Assembly (NCBI GenBank): GCA_023459055.1 | Contig: JAEWVR010000003.1 | Coordinates: 62,001 to 126,000, forward strand | Direction of reading: 5' to 3' | DNA length: 64,000 nt | DNA from: Fibrobacterota bacterium | Lineage (GTDB): Bacteria; Fibrobacterota; Chitinivibrionia; Chitinivibrionales; Chitinispirillaceae | Part shown: piece after piece, positions 44,935 to 54,243 of the stretch | Layout: the number at the start of each line of letters is the position of its first letter | Position numbering within the stretch: position 1 is the first letter of the stretch | The notes under the pieces: generated by a model | Database searches by the model: none | What the model was told of the DNA's origin: nothing | Seen by the model: only the letters and a program-made list of their open reading frames with translations | Position numbers and translations under genes: made by a program

Positions 44935-46761
44935 ATGTTTATACCAACGACCAAAAAAGAGATTGGAAAACTTGGCTGGAAACAGCTTGATATTATTCTG
45001 GTTACGGGAGATTGTTACATCGACTCGCCGCTTGTGGGGGTCTCAGTAATCGGGCACTGCCTGATAAACGCCGGATTCAAAGTCGGGATCGTCGGCCAGC
45101 CGTCACTGGATTCTTCCGAAGATATCGCCCGGCTCGGTGAGCCATTACTTTTCTGGGGGGTCACCGGTGGATGTATCGATTCAATGGTTGCAAACCGGAC
45201 AGCATCTGGCAAACCGCGCCGCACCGACGACTACACACCTGGAGGAGTCAACAATAAGCGCCCCGACCGCGCGGTAATCGCCTATTCGAACCTTATCCGG
45301 ACACATTTCAAGAATTGCACGCCTATTGTGCTTGGTGGCCTTGAAGCAAGCCTTCGGCGAATTGCGCATTATGATTATACATCAAACAAGATCCGTAAAT
45401 CGATACTACTTGACAGCAAGGCGAACTATCTTCTCTATTCAATGGCTGACAAATCAGTAGTCGAGCTTGCACGTCATTTAAAGGATGGTCTGGATTGCCA
45501 CACAATCCGCGGGCTCTGTTATGTATCAAAAACTGCTCCCGCTGATGGCATCGCACTGCCGGATTTTGATACCGTTCAATCTGACAATGCAGCGTTTTCA
45601 TCAATGTTTACAACCTTCTATCATAATAATGATCCAATCACAGCCAGGGTGATCTACCAGAAGCAGGACGCGCGGTATCTGGTGCAGAATCCGCCTCCAT
45701 TGACACTTACGCAGAAGGAGCTTGATGAGGTCCACGGATTTGAGTATATGCGTGATGCGCATCCGTACTATTTGCAAAACGGTCCCGTTAAAGCACTTGA
45801 CACGATACGTTTTTCAATATTGACACACAGGGGATGTTACGGCGAGTGCAGTTTCTGTTCCATCGCAGTGCATCAGGGGCGCACGGTCAGAAGCCGCAGT
45901 AAAAGCTCTATACTTGATGAAGTAAAGGCGATAACGAAACACCCGCTGTTCAGGGGAAATATCATGGATGTTGGCGGTCCGACCGCAAACATGTATGGAT
46001 TTGAATGTTCAAAGAAATTAACAAAAGGGGCATGTGAAAACAGATCATGTCTTTTTCCTGAAATCTGTCCCGGTATGGAGATTGATCACGCAAAGCAGAT
46101 CGATTTACTTAATGATATTAAGCGCATACCGGGAGTCAAGCGTGTCTTTGTGACATCAGGAATCCGCTACGACATGATTCTTGCTGATCAAAAGAACGGT
46201 ATCCGCTATCTGAGGACGCTTATCCGCAATCATGTATCAGGCCAGCTGAAAATCGCCCCCGAGCATTCATCACCGCCCGTTCTCGACAAAATGGGAAAAC
46301 CCGGAATTGAAACGTTGTACAAGTTCAGGGATCTGTTCAACAAGTTTACTGATGAGGATGGAAAAAAGCAGTTTTTATCCTATTATTTTATCGCGGCGCA
46401 TCCGGGCTGTCGTTTCGAGGACATGAAACAACTAAAAAGTGTCTGTACCAAGGAGCTCAAATACACCCCAGAGCAGGTACAATTGTTCACACCCACACCG
46501 TCAACACGTTCCACCATGATGTACTGCACGGGCATGGATCCATTTACGGGTAATAAAGTTTTTGTAGAAAAAAGTCCTGTGGGACGCCAGAAACAGATGG
46601 AGCACCTGCTCTACGTACCCGGTTTTCTCACTGATGATAACAATTTCAGTAAACATCACGATGTCAAGCGCAGTGATTCAAAACACAGTAATGCCAAGCG
46701 CCGCGATACCAAACGCGAGTTTAATACTCGTTCCTCTTCGCGTAAGCAAGGCCGTAGATGA
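44935..46761 (+). CDS. YgiQ family radical SAM protein
   Basis: The 608-residue protein matches YgiQ: N-terminal UPF0313 section (FIPTTKKEIGKLGWKQLDII, YIDSPLVGVSVIG), the radical SAM cluster motif CxxxCxxC in RGCYGECSFCSIAVHQGR, and a conserved C-terminal section (VFVEKSPVGRQKQME). A Lys/Arg/Ser-rich tail with repeats of KHSN/KRRD ends the protein and may be disordered. It binds a [4Fe-4S] cluster and SAM; the substrate is unknown. Length and motifs are normal for the family. Confidence 0.93.
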   Translation: MFIPTTKKEIGKLGWKQLDIILVTGDCYIDSPLVGVSVIGHCLINAGFKVGIVGQPSLDSSEDIARLGEPLLFWGVTGGCIDSMVANRTASGKPRRTDDYTPGGVNNKRPDRAVIAYSNLIRTHFKNCTPIVLGGLEASLRRIAHYDYTSNKIRKSILLDSKANYLLYSMADKSVVELARHLKDGLDCHTIRGLCYVSKTAPADGIALPDFDTVQSDNAAFSSMFTTFYHNNDPITARVIYQKQDARYLVQNPPPLTLTQKELDEVHGFEYMRDAHPYYLQNGPVKALDTIRFSILTHRGCYGECSFCSIAVHQGRTVRSRSKSSILDEVKAITKHPLFRGNIMDVGGPTANMYGFECSKKLTKGACENRSCLFPEICPGMEIDHAKQIDLLNDIKRIPGVKRVFVTSGIRYDMILADQKNGIRYLRTLIRNHVSGQLKIAPEHSSPPVLDKMGKPGIETLYKFRDLFNKFTDEDGKKQFLSYYFIAAHPGCRFEDMKQLKSVCTKELKYTPEQVQLFTPTPSTRSTMMYCTGMDPFTGNKVFVEKSPVGRQKQMEHLLYVPGFLTDDNNFSKHHDVKRSDSKHSNAKRRDTKREFNTRSSSRKQGRR

Positions 46762-46890
46762 AAAATAATCGGTTGATTTGTTTTATTCAAAAAAAACAGT
46801 AGCAATCATTTTATTACGAGACCTGACCGTTAAGAAACGACGTTGGTGTTTTTCTACGATGAATGGTGCAGATAACCAGTGTGCCGTGCG

Positions 46891-48000
46891 TCATGGCTCA
46901 ACATCCATGATATACTTTTGCAATTGTTTTTTAAGTTGGGCCTTTGAAGGAAAATAGAGTTGATAATTACGAGCGAATATTTGGCTACTGTTTTCGGGCA
47001 ATGTTATCTCAACTAATGCCTTGTTTTGCTTTTTGCAAAGAATAATACCGATTGTTTTATTTTCAGATTCATCTTTGACAAAACGATCAAAGTAATTCAC
47101 ATACATTTGCATTTGACCAAGATCATCATGTCCGATTTCACCGGTTTTCAAATCAATCAGAACAAAACACTTCAAATGTCTATTGTAAAACACAAGGTCG
47201 ATGTAGTAATGCCTGTCCTCAAGGGTCATGCGTTTTTGTCGTGCCTGAAAAAGAAATCCTTTTCCCATTTCAAGAAGGAAATGCCCCAATTTGTCAATTA
47301 TGGCTGATTCAAGTTCCGTTTCGGTATAGGATGTTTTTTCTTCAAGGCCCAGGAATTCCAGTACGTATGGATTTTTCAATGTATCAGCTGGAGAAGAAAG
47401 CAGTAGTCCCTTTTTGCTCAACTCCCGTACTTTCTTTTTGTCACGACTCAAGGCTATTCTTTCGTAAAGTGATGTATTGAATTGACGCCGTAATTCCCGA
47501 AGTGACCATTTTTCACGCGCGGACTCAATCTCATAAAACGAGCGTTCTGAATCGTCACTGATGCCCATTAGAAAAACATAATGCGACCAGCTCAAAGGCA
47601 TCTTCGATTTAAATTCTGCAGACACTGTCTGCAGAATGTTTATTTCATTACGACTATTTTTATCAGTACTGAAAAGTGCAAATTTCGTCCGTACTTTTGC
47701 TCTATCACAATACACAAGATAGAATTTTTTAAACAGCCAAAGATTTCGGGCAGAGTAGCCTTGTCCATATTCTATTTTTAATTTATCAGAAAGGCTATCA
47801 ATCATCTTCTCAGCATAATCAGCACGTACATCGCCCCGACTCTCATGTTCAACTATGTATTTACCGATTAAAAAGTTCGTACAGACAATGAGACTATTAA
47901 CCTGCACAGCCGCAACAGAACGTGCATTTTCAAGCAACTCTCGTATCTGATCAAAAAGCAGTTTCTGTTTCTTTTTTGCAGAAAGATTTGTTGTTACCAT
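46891..48000 (-). CDS. PDDEXK nuclease of the DUF1016 (YhcG) family
   Basis: The 369-residue protein has the DUF1016 N-terminal helical domain (AVQVNSLIVCTNFLIGKYIV, GQGYSARNLWLFKKFY) and a C-terminal PDDEXK nuclease-like domain with YYIDLVFYNRHLKCFVLIDL followed by KTGEIGHDDLGQMQMYV. Asp and Lys of the D-(D/E)xK core are visible (IDLVFY and LIDLKTG). The family is widespread, often beside restriction-modification genes or mobile elements; here no methylase or specificity gene is adjacent. Divergent from the RNA helicase gene. Function unproven. Confidence 0.9.
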   Translation of the reverse strand: MVTTNLSAKKKQKLLFDQIRELLENARSVAAVQVNSLIVCTNFLIGKYIVEHESRGDVRADYAEKMIDSLSDKLKIEYGQGYSARNLWLFKKFYLVYCDRAKVRTKFALFSTDKNSRNEINILQTVSAEFKSKMPLSWSHYVFLMGISDDSERSFYEIESAREKWSLRELRRQFNTSLYERIALSRDKKKVRELSKKGLLLSSPADTLKNPYVLEFLGLEEKTSYTETELESAIIDKLGHFLLEMGKGFLFQARQKRMTLEDRHYYIDLVFYNRHLKCFVLIDLKTGEIGHDDLGQMQMYVNYFDRFVKDESENKTIGIILCKKQNKALVEITLPENSSQIFARNYQLYFPSKAQLKKQLQKYIMDVEP

Positions 48001-48147
48001 TAATGCCCTTCCGTGTTAACTCTGCTATCCACTGTATAATATAAATTGCACTTCGTACTTACCTCAACTACAACCTTCTTACACCTTCACGCCTGTAAAA
48101 ATCGTATATTACAAACACATTACTAATAAACGCAGATTTGAGGGTAC

Positions 48148-49380
48148 ATGAAGTTTGAAGATTACAATATTTCAAAAGAGATACGACACAATCTGGCTGA
48201 AGCTGGTTTTGTCAGACCTACAGATATTCAGTTTAAATCGATTCCATCAATAATGAAGGGTGAAGACGTACTGGCTATTGCGCAGACCGGTACCGGTAAA
48301 ACTGCTGCCTTTGCGATCCCGCTGATCGATAAGCTTCACAGCTCGAAGATGAGCCGCCGCTCCAAAGGTATTGCCTGTCTTGTGATGGTTCCCACGCGGG
48401 AACTTTCAAGGCAGATCGGTGAAGTCTTCAACATGATTGCCAAACGTACCCGTACTTCGGTTTTTTGCCTTTATGGCGGTGTTGAACAGGATCAGCAGGT
48501 GAAAAAACTTCAGGATGGCATCGACATTCTGATCGCAACACCGGGACGAATGTTCGACCTGATTCATCAGGGATTCATATCGCTTCAGAGTGTCGAGATT
48601 CTTGTGCTTGATGAAGCCGACCATATGCTTGACCTTGGCTTTATTGATGATATCAAATATGTAAAGAAGATGCTGACCAGACGGCATCAGACACTGTTCT
48701 TTTCGGCGACAATCAACAAAGAGATCAAGAAACTCGCATTTTCGATGGTAAAGAGTAATGCGATCCGGATCCAGATCTCGCCCGATGATCCGGTATCGAA
48801 AAACGTTTCCCATTATGTCATGTTTATCGAAATGGATGACAAACGTTTTTTCCTCGAAAAGTTTATTCATGATAATCCCGAAAGTAAAATTCTCGTATTT
48901 GTCCGCACCCGCGTTCGTGCCCAGCGGGTTGTTGATGCCCTGAAGCGGGTAAATATTGACTCTTTATCAATTCATGGAGAAAAAGATCAGGCGGAACGTA
49001 CCGAGACACTTATGCAGTTTAAATCGGGAAAATGCCGGATCCTTGTAGCCACCGACTTGACAGCTCGCGGCATTGACATTCCAGATGTCAACTTTGTGAT
49101 CAACTACGATCTCCCCGAAAAACCGGAAAATTATGTTCATCGCGTGGGCCGCACTGGACGGGGCACAAAAAAAGGATCAGCCATTTCCTACTGCAGTACC
49201 GATGAAAAAGCAGTACTTGAAGAGATTCAGGGTTTTCTTAACAAAAAGATAGAAGTTGTAAAAGTCAGTAAAAACGAATACACCCACACTCTCGAAAAGC
49301 CGTCTCCTGCTGCATCACTTCAGGAACTTATTGATCAGCATATCGAGTGGAAGAAGGGGAAGCGGCGGAGATTGAAGTAA
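48148..49380 (+). CDS. DEAD-box RNA helicase (RhlE-like)
   Basis: The 410-residue ATP-dependent RNA helicase has all core motifs: Q motif (FVRPTDIQFKSIP), motif I AQTGTGKT, Ia PTRELSRQ, Ib TPGR, II VLDEADHM, III SAT, V ATDLTARGID and VI HRVGRTGRG. A short basic C-terminal tail (WKKGKRRRLK) is present, as in RhlE. It would unwind RNA in ribosome assembly or mRNA turnover. It stands alone with its own promoter region. Confident family call; subfamily less so. Confidence 0.95.
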   Translation: MKFEDYNISKEIRHNLAEAGFVRPTDIQFKSIPSIMKGEDVLAIAQTGTGKTAAFAIPLIDKLHSSKMSRRSKGIACLVMVPTRELSRQIGEVFNMIAKRTRTSVFCLYGGVEQDQQVKKLQDGIDILIATPGRMFDLIHQGFISLQSVEILVLDEADHMLDLGFIDDIKYVKKMLTRRHQTLFFSATINKEIKKLAFSMVKSNAIRIQISPDDPVSKNVSHYVMFIEMDDKRFFLEKFIHDNPESKILVFVRTRVRAQRVVDALKRVNIDSLSIHGEKDQAERTETLMQFKSGKCRILVATDLTARGIDIPDVNFVINYDLPEKPENYVHRVGRTGRGTKKGSAISYCSTDEKAVLEEIQGFLNKKIEVVKVSKNEYTHTLEKPSPAASLQELIDQHIEWKKGKRRRLK

Positions 49381-49646
49381 CCATTACATCGTTAGTCGAT
49401 TTTCTCATTTTGTTATTTTGCATAACCGATCAATTAGTCTAACGTTTCAGATGCCTTGACGCCACATGCTTCACATAATGACTTTATTTAAAAAAATATT
49501 GTCTTCTCCCAAAACAATTACCTATATTTTCTTCGTTATTCGCTTGATCCAGTTTATCCCAAAGATACTGGCAATCAAAAAAAAAAGAAATTGTTCGCGC
49601 TGATTTTGTAGTATTACCCTGATAATAGTCATTTGAGGAGTATAGT

Positions 49647-51254
49647 ATGCCGCCAAAAGTCTGGAATGATATCAACCTTCCCGGATTTTCACGATCAAAG
49701 GAAGAAGAGGTTGAAAGCAAACGAGTTACGGGTGTTGAGGACAGTTCCCCCGATGAGGAGCCTGATGATGAAGTCAGAATTGTTTCTGCCGAATGGGTTC
49801 CCGGATCAAAGGGGTTTCAGTATAATGAGCAGTGTTTCGTTGATGTCACCGCGGAATACCTTGTCGAAACAAACCGTGCCCGGATAACAGGCAATCTGTT
49901 TGGTATCTATGACGGGGTCGAAGTGGATATGGGGCTAACAGCATCCGGGTGTATTGATGACACCACGATGATCGCGCGGATTTCTATCCCAAAGCTTTAC
50001 TTTATCAATAATGATCACTATGCAGCATGGCAGGCGGATAAAAGTGTATCTTGTCAATATGTGCTCAAAGGGATTAACCACACACTTGGTGCAAATACTA
50101 TCGATAGTCCGATACTTGATATGCCAAACGATGAGACTGCCGAACGTAAAACGTTTATTATTACCCTTGATTTTAATCCAAATGATCCGGATTATCAAAA
50201 AATCAAATTTACATTGTATAGTACCGATGATGAACGAAGTTATGAGCAGGTAAAAATAGTCAGTGATGATGCTGTTCCAAATAACGATACAACAGAGCTT
50301 CTGTTTACCGATCTTGATGAAAATCTAACCTACACGCTTGAAAAAGATGCAGGAAACGGAAATCCGCCAACAATTATGTTTAGAAACCGTGCGTATGGCA
50401 AGTGGGCTGGGGCTGCTGATGGTCTTGCGGAAGACGCGAAGCCATCCGGACCTGAAAAAGGCGGTTACTTTTCAAAAGCCAGTGAGGCAAAAGGTAAGGA
50501 GCATAAATCAGCAAATAGTAGTAAAAGTGGCTTAAAGGACAACATCGCAAAAGCAAAAGACTTAAAGAACCGTGCTGATGAAAAAGTTACTGGTGTAAAA
50601 TCACAGATCGATGATATCAAACAGAATGCTATGCAAACTGTTAATGATGCAAAATCTCAGGTTGATGATATTAAACAAAATGCGACTCAAACGGTCAACG
50701 ATGCTAAGTCACAGGTTGATGATGTCAAACAGAAGGCTACGCAGACTGTTAATGATGCAAAATCTCAGGTTGATGATATTAAACAGAATGCAACCCAAAC
50801 AGTTAATGATGCTAAATCACAAGTGGATGATATCAAGCAGAATGCTACACAAACTGTCAACGATGCTAAGTCACAGGTTGATGATGTCAAACAGAAGGCT
50901 ACGCAAACTGTTAATGATGCAAAATCTCAGGTTGATGATATTAAGCAGAATGCAACCCAAACTGTTAATGATGCCAAATCTCAGGTTGATAATGTCAAAC
51001 AGAATGCGACCCAAACGGTCAATAGTGCAAAATCGCAAGTAAATGATATCCAGCAGGGCGTATCACAAAAGGTCAATGATGCCCAATCGAAAACCAATGA
51101 CTTGAAAAAACAGGCAGAATCTACCGTGAGCCTTAAAGACAAACTTGCAGCAATTAACGCAACGAGAGAAAAGGCTCAGAAAGCCGCAGCAGCAAAGGAA
51201 AAGGTAGCCAATGCTGCAGATGCATTGAAATCGGTTCCAACGTTTAAGATATAG
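49647..51254 (+). CDS. Repeat protein with N-terminal beta domain and ten 18-residue helical repeats
   Basis: I do not recognise this 535-residue protein as a named family. Residues about 40-250 are beta-rich (VRIVSAEWVPGSKGF, ITGNLFGIYDGVEVDMGL, YAAWQADKSVSCQYVLKG). They resemble, from memory, beta domains seen in VgrG-linked and other T6SS-associated proteins. Residues about 318-497 are ten tandem 18-residue units (consensus KSQVDDIKQNATQTVNDA), which predict one long amphipathic helix or coiled coil. No signal peptide. AGGAG precedes the ATG. The next gene, 60 nt on, encodes an effector-like protein, so this may be its carrier, chaperone or a rod-like effector part. Confidence 0.8.
   Translation: MPPKVWNDINLPGFSRSKEEEVESKRVTGVEDSSPDEEPDDEVRIVSAEWVPGSKGFQYNEQCFVDVTAEYLVETNRARITGNLFGIYDGVEVDMGLTASGCIDDTTMIARISIPKLYFINNDHYAAWQADKSVSCQYVLKGINHTLGANTIDSPILDMPNDETAERKTFIITLDFNPNDPDYQKIKFTLYSTDDERSYEQVKIVSDDAVPNNDTTELLFTDLDENLTYTLEKDAGNGNPPTIMFRNRAYGKWAGAADGLAEDAKPSGPEKGGYFSKASEAKGKEHKSANSSKSGLKDNIAKAKDLKNRADEKVTGVKSQIDDIKQNAMQTVNDAKSQVDDIKQNATQTVNDAKSQVDDVKQKATQTVNDAKSQVDDIKQNATQTVNDAKSQVDDIKQNATQTVNDAKSQVDDVKQKATQTVNDAKSQVDDIKQNATQTVNDAKSQVDNVKQNATQTVNSAKSQVNDIQQGVSQKVNDAQSKTNDLKKQAESTVSLKDKLAAINATREKAQKAAAAKEKVANAADALKSVPTFKI
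50598..51137 (+). repeat. Ten tandem 54-bp coding repeats
   Basis: In-frame 54-bp units encode the 18-residue helical repeat. Units 2-4 and 5-7 repeat as a 162-bp block (IKQN, VKQK, IKQN variants), indicating recent block duplication. The last two units are diverged. Confidence 0.9.
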
Positions 51255-51314
51255 GTACACATAGCAAACAATGAACACATACACCAGATAATACTTTACT
51301 GTGGAGCGAACAAA

Positions 51315-53417
51315 ATGGCTGATAAAGATATACAAATAACTGCATCAACACCCAAAGGGATTGTTGTGGGACCTGTCCCGCAAAATGCTGATCCGGACAT
51401 CTTTGATAAGGATCTGTTTTTATATAATCCGGCAATGGATACCTATTATCGTATAGGAGAAGGTTCTGTAAGAGATTTCTTTACTGCTGTTGACGAATGT
51501 AATAAGTTTATCGTAGATATCAATGATGCCCGAACACAAAAACCGGATGTAGCAGTTAAAAAACTTGGTGAAATAAAAGACGGATTTGTAAAGTACCTCA
51601 AAGAACAGCACCAGCAGGCATCCGCAAGTACTGCATCAAGTGCTATGGGTAAAGCCGATGCCGGAATTGATGGAGACCTCAAAGAGTTGATCTGTCTTAA
51701 TATGGTTGGCCAAAAGGATGGTAAAAGCAGTAAACCACATTATAAAGGCTGGGTATATGTCCGCTCTGATAAAATTAAAAATCACTGGCGTAAATCGCAG
51801 GGAAATACACTTGAGCGATTATTCGGTCCGGGAGAAGCGGATGAAAAAGGATTAAAAGAGGAAATAAAATCCAAATTCAAAGAAAAAATTCTTGCCCCAC
51901 TTACACAGGAAAAGGTTCTTCTTGGATCTGCTGATGAAAAAGATATTCTCGCACCCAAGTGGGTATTTAAAACTCCAGACACTATGGGAAGTACGTCAGA
52001 GCATTGGGATTTCAGTGCCGGAGCACAATTTCTCAGATTTTCAGCTGGTGCATCATTAAAATCCGAAATCAACCTTAAATCGCTTCAGGTTAAAGTTGAG
52101 GCTGCAGGTTCAGCATCATTTGCATTAGCAGAAGGTAAAGTTGAAGGAGAAGTATACATTCCGGATAAGGACGGATTCAATCTTCCTGAACTGTTAAGCA
52201 AGGCAGAAGGAAAAATAAAAACGCTTCTGACAGGAAGCGGAACTAAACAGCCTACAAGGACTACCTTTACAGCATCAGAACGACAGGTCATCCTTCGCAT
52301 GAAATTAGGGCTGAGCGTAAGCGGGTTTGTTGGTGCATCCGCAAGTTTCGCATTTCCAAGAATAGAAGTAACTCCAGTTAAAGGAAAAGATCCTAAATCA
52401 GAACGTGTAGCACTGGCCACCCTTGAGGGCAAAGCGTTTGCTGGTGCTAAAGGGGAAGCTGGATTATCCGGAGATATTTCGTGGGCGCCAAATGATAAAC
52501 CATCTGACCCGGACTGGAAAAGTATGATCTCTGCATCCGGGGGGCTTGCGGGATCAGTTGGAATCGGTTTGGAGGGTAAAATTCATTTTGGGTACAAGGA
52601 TGGACATATTCGTTTCTGCTGTGCGATTCAGGCAACATTTGTTCTGGGAGGTAAAGGGTCGTGGGATTTTGATCTTGGTCTTGTTCAGGGCCTGGAATTT
52701 ATCGCAGCTCTTGCACGTTGTGTAGATTACCATTTAATAGCCGAAATTACTGAAGAATTGTGGGAAATCCTTGGAGCGTACAAGTATGTGTGTCTGATTA
52801 CGCCGGCTGGTACGATTGCTCTTGGCAGTCTTTACGTACTAAAAGATCTTGATGATGATGTGGAAACCGCTAAAAAGTTTGTCAATGAAGCAAAGGGGCT
52901 CTACCAGCAGGTTACCAATTTTGTTGACAAATCAGTTCAGAACAAAGTATACGGTGTAGACAAAACAAAACTTGAGATTGTCAAGCACCAGGTAGAAAAA
53001 CTCAAAACCAGCCCTCCGGAAACGATGGCACGATATCTTCTGGTTATCATGAAAGTTCGTGAAGAGGATGATTTTATCTATATCACAGAAACGCTTAACA
53101 CTATCGAAAGCGATCACGAGTTCCGCTGGGTGATACGTTTTATCGGGTTATTGACAACATTGTTTGAGTTGCAAAGCAAGGCCCCGACGGCATCATCGGT
53201 TTCTTTCAAAGGCGTTTCTTTCCAGGTGAAGAATTCGACGGTGGTTGCATCAAACGAACAGCTTCGAAAAGTGATGGATTCTCAGGCTTCGAGTGGAAAA
53301 GGCAAAGAGAAGGATGTGATGTTGGAGAAGGGTGTGGATGTGCTCACCGAATTTGGCACCAGTAACAAAGAATATCTATTACAACTAAGAACCATATTTA
53401 ACAAGAATGGATTATAA
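51315..53417 (+). CDS. Putative T6SS-type effector, large membrane-active-like protein
   Basis: This 700-residue protein lacks a signal peptide. The central part (about 230-470) reads WDFSAGAQFLRFSAGASLKS, AAGSASFALAEGKVEGEVY, LGLSVSGFVGASASFAFPRI and GLEGKIHFGYKDGHIRF. I recall such Ala/Gly-rich blocks from large proteins encoded near vgrG in Pseudomonas and Burkholderia. One hydrophobic stretch (about 500-520, LITPAGTIALGSLYVL) could insert in a membrane. The gene is preceded by the 18-residue repeat protein and abuts a secreted MORN-repeat gene by 1 nt, an effector-immunity layout. Activity is not visible from motifs; effector status is inference. Confidence 0.6.
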   Translation: MADKDIQITASTPKGIVVGPVPQNADPDIFDKDLFLYNPAMDTYYRIGEGSVRDFFTAVDECNKFIVDINDARTQKPDVAVKKLGEIKDGFVKYLKEQHQQASASTASSAMGKADAGIDGDLKELICLNMVGQKDGKSSKPHYKGWVYVRSDKIKNHWRKSQGNTLERLFGPGEADEKGLKEEIKSKFKEKILAPLTQEKVLLGSADEKDILAPKWVFKTPDTMGSTSEHWDFSAGAQFLRFSAGASLKSEINLKSLQVKVEAAGSASFALAEGKVEGEVYIPDKDGFNLPELLSKAEGKIKTLLTGSGTKQPTRTTFTASERQVILRMKLGLSVSGFVGASASFAFPRIEVTPVKGKDPKSERVALATLEGKAFAGAKGEAGLSGDISWAPNDKPSDPDWKSMISASGGLAGSVGIGLEGKIHFGYKDGHIRFCCAIQATFVLGGKGSWDFDLGLVQGLEFIAALARCVDYHLIAEITEELWEILGAYKYVCLITPAGTIALGSLYVLKDLDDDVETAKKFVNEAKGLYQQVTNFVDKSVQNKVYGVDKTKLEIVKHQVEKLKTSPPETMARYLLVIMKVREEDDFIYITETLNTIESDHEFRWVIRFIGLLTTLFELQSKAPTASSVSFKGVSFQVKNSTVVASNEQLRKVMDSQASSGKGKEKDVMLEKGVDVLTEFGTSNKEYLLQLRTIFNKNGL

Positions 53418-53418
53418 A

Positions 53419-54120
53419 ATGTTTAAAAAGTTAGTTATAGTTAGTTTTTTTTTATTGGCATTTGATATTTCTGCGCGACCAAAGTGTGATAGTAATTGGG
53501 TTAAAATAGAAAACGGAGAATCTATAAGGTATTCAATATTCTGCTTTAAAGATGGAAGTTGGGATGTTTTCAGAGAACTAAATGGTAAATTACACGGCGA
53601 AATAAATAGTTTTTTCCCAAACAGTAACTTAAAACAAAAAAGTTATTTTATTAAAGGAAAAGAATTTGGTGTAAGAAAAGGCTGGCTTCCCGACGGCACA
53701 CTTTCCGTCTACAAACCCTACTACAACGGAATCCCTGTAGACACCCATAAAGTCTGGTACGACAACAAAAACCAGGAATCGATTATCATCTACGACAGCA
53801 CCGGCAATAAAAACGGATGGTGCAGAACCTGGTACGAAAACGGGAATATTCAGGACAGTACACTGTACACGCATGGAACCAAACTTCAGGAGTTTTTATA
53901 CTACGAAAACGGCAAACCGATGTTTACAAGTACACTTAAGGAAGATGGCTATATAACAAGTTCCATGTCCTGGTTTCCAACAGGAATGAAAAACGGCGAG
54001 GTTAAAAATGGTAATGGTAAAGTACTCACACCACGAACAGGAAATAGTTACTTTGACACGCTGGTTGTAAAGGACGGCAAGGTTCAGGGTGCCGCGTATG
54101 AGTATTTCAAGGACCGGTAG
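53419..54120 (+). CDS. Exported MORN-repeat (YwqK-like) protein, candidate immunity protein
   Basis: The 233-residue protein begins with a signal peptide (FKKLVIVSFFLLAFDISA) and then has MORN/YwqK-type repeats: NGKLHGEINSFFPN, KGWLPDGTLSVYKPYYNG, NGWCRTWYENGNIQD and ENGKPMFTS. The start is ATG at 53419, one base after the effector stop; an in-frame ATG at 53407 would overlap the effector and spoil the signal peptide. Many YwqK-like proteins are annotated as antitoxins or immunity proteins. The export signal suggests the partner toxin acts in the periplasm or on the inner membrane. Confidence 0.75.
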   Translation: MFKKLVIVSFFLLAFDISARPKCDSNWVKIENGESIRYSIFCFKDGSWDVFRELNGKLHGEINSFFPNSNLKQKSYFIKGKEFGVRKGWLPDGTLSVYKPYYNGIPVDTHKVWYDNKNQESIIIYDSTGNKNGWCRTWYENGNIQDSTLYTHGTKLQEFLYYENGKPMFTSTLKEDGYITSSMSWFPTGMKNGEVKNGNGKVLTPRTGNSYFDTLVVKDGKVQGAAYEYFKDR

Positions 54121-54243
54121 TTGACGGGGTGGTACATTCCCGATAGTGGTTCTTCCATTTCAAATTATTTGTGCTTCCGGTATCTTTCTTCTATTTATAT
54201 TTTGATGATATCAATAGAAATTAAACCATTCCCGTGGATCATC

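Noticed and set aside
46817..46834. CGAGACCTGACCGTTAAG, similar to one arm of the REP-like element
   Set aside because: Only one arm is present, with mismatches and no partner arm nearby. It may be a decayed remnant but cannot be supported.
43749..48000. AAA/DUF4143 ATPase and DUF1016 nuclease as a possible defence island
   Set aside because: They are separated by a YgiQ gene and lie on different strands, with no methylase, specificity subunit or other defence gene; both families are widespread outside defence islands.
50598..51137. Regular 54-bp repeats that might suggest a CRISPR array or minisatellite
   Set aside because: The repeats are contiguous, have no spacers and are in frame in an intact 535-codon gene, encoding a regular helical unit.
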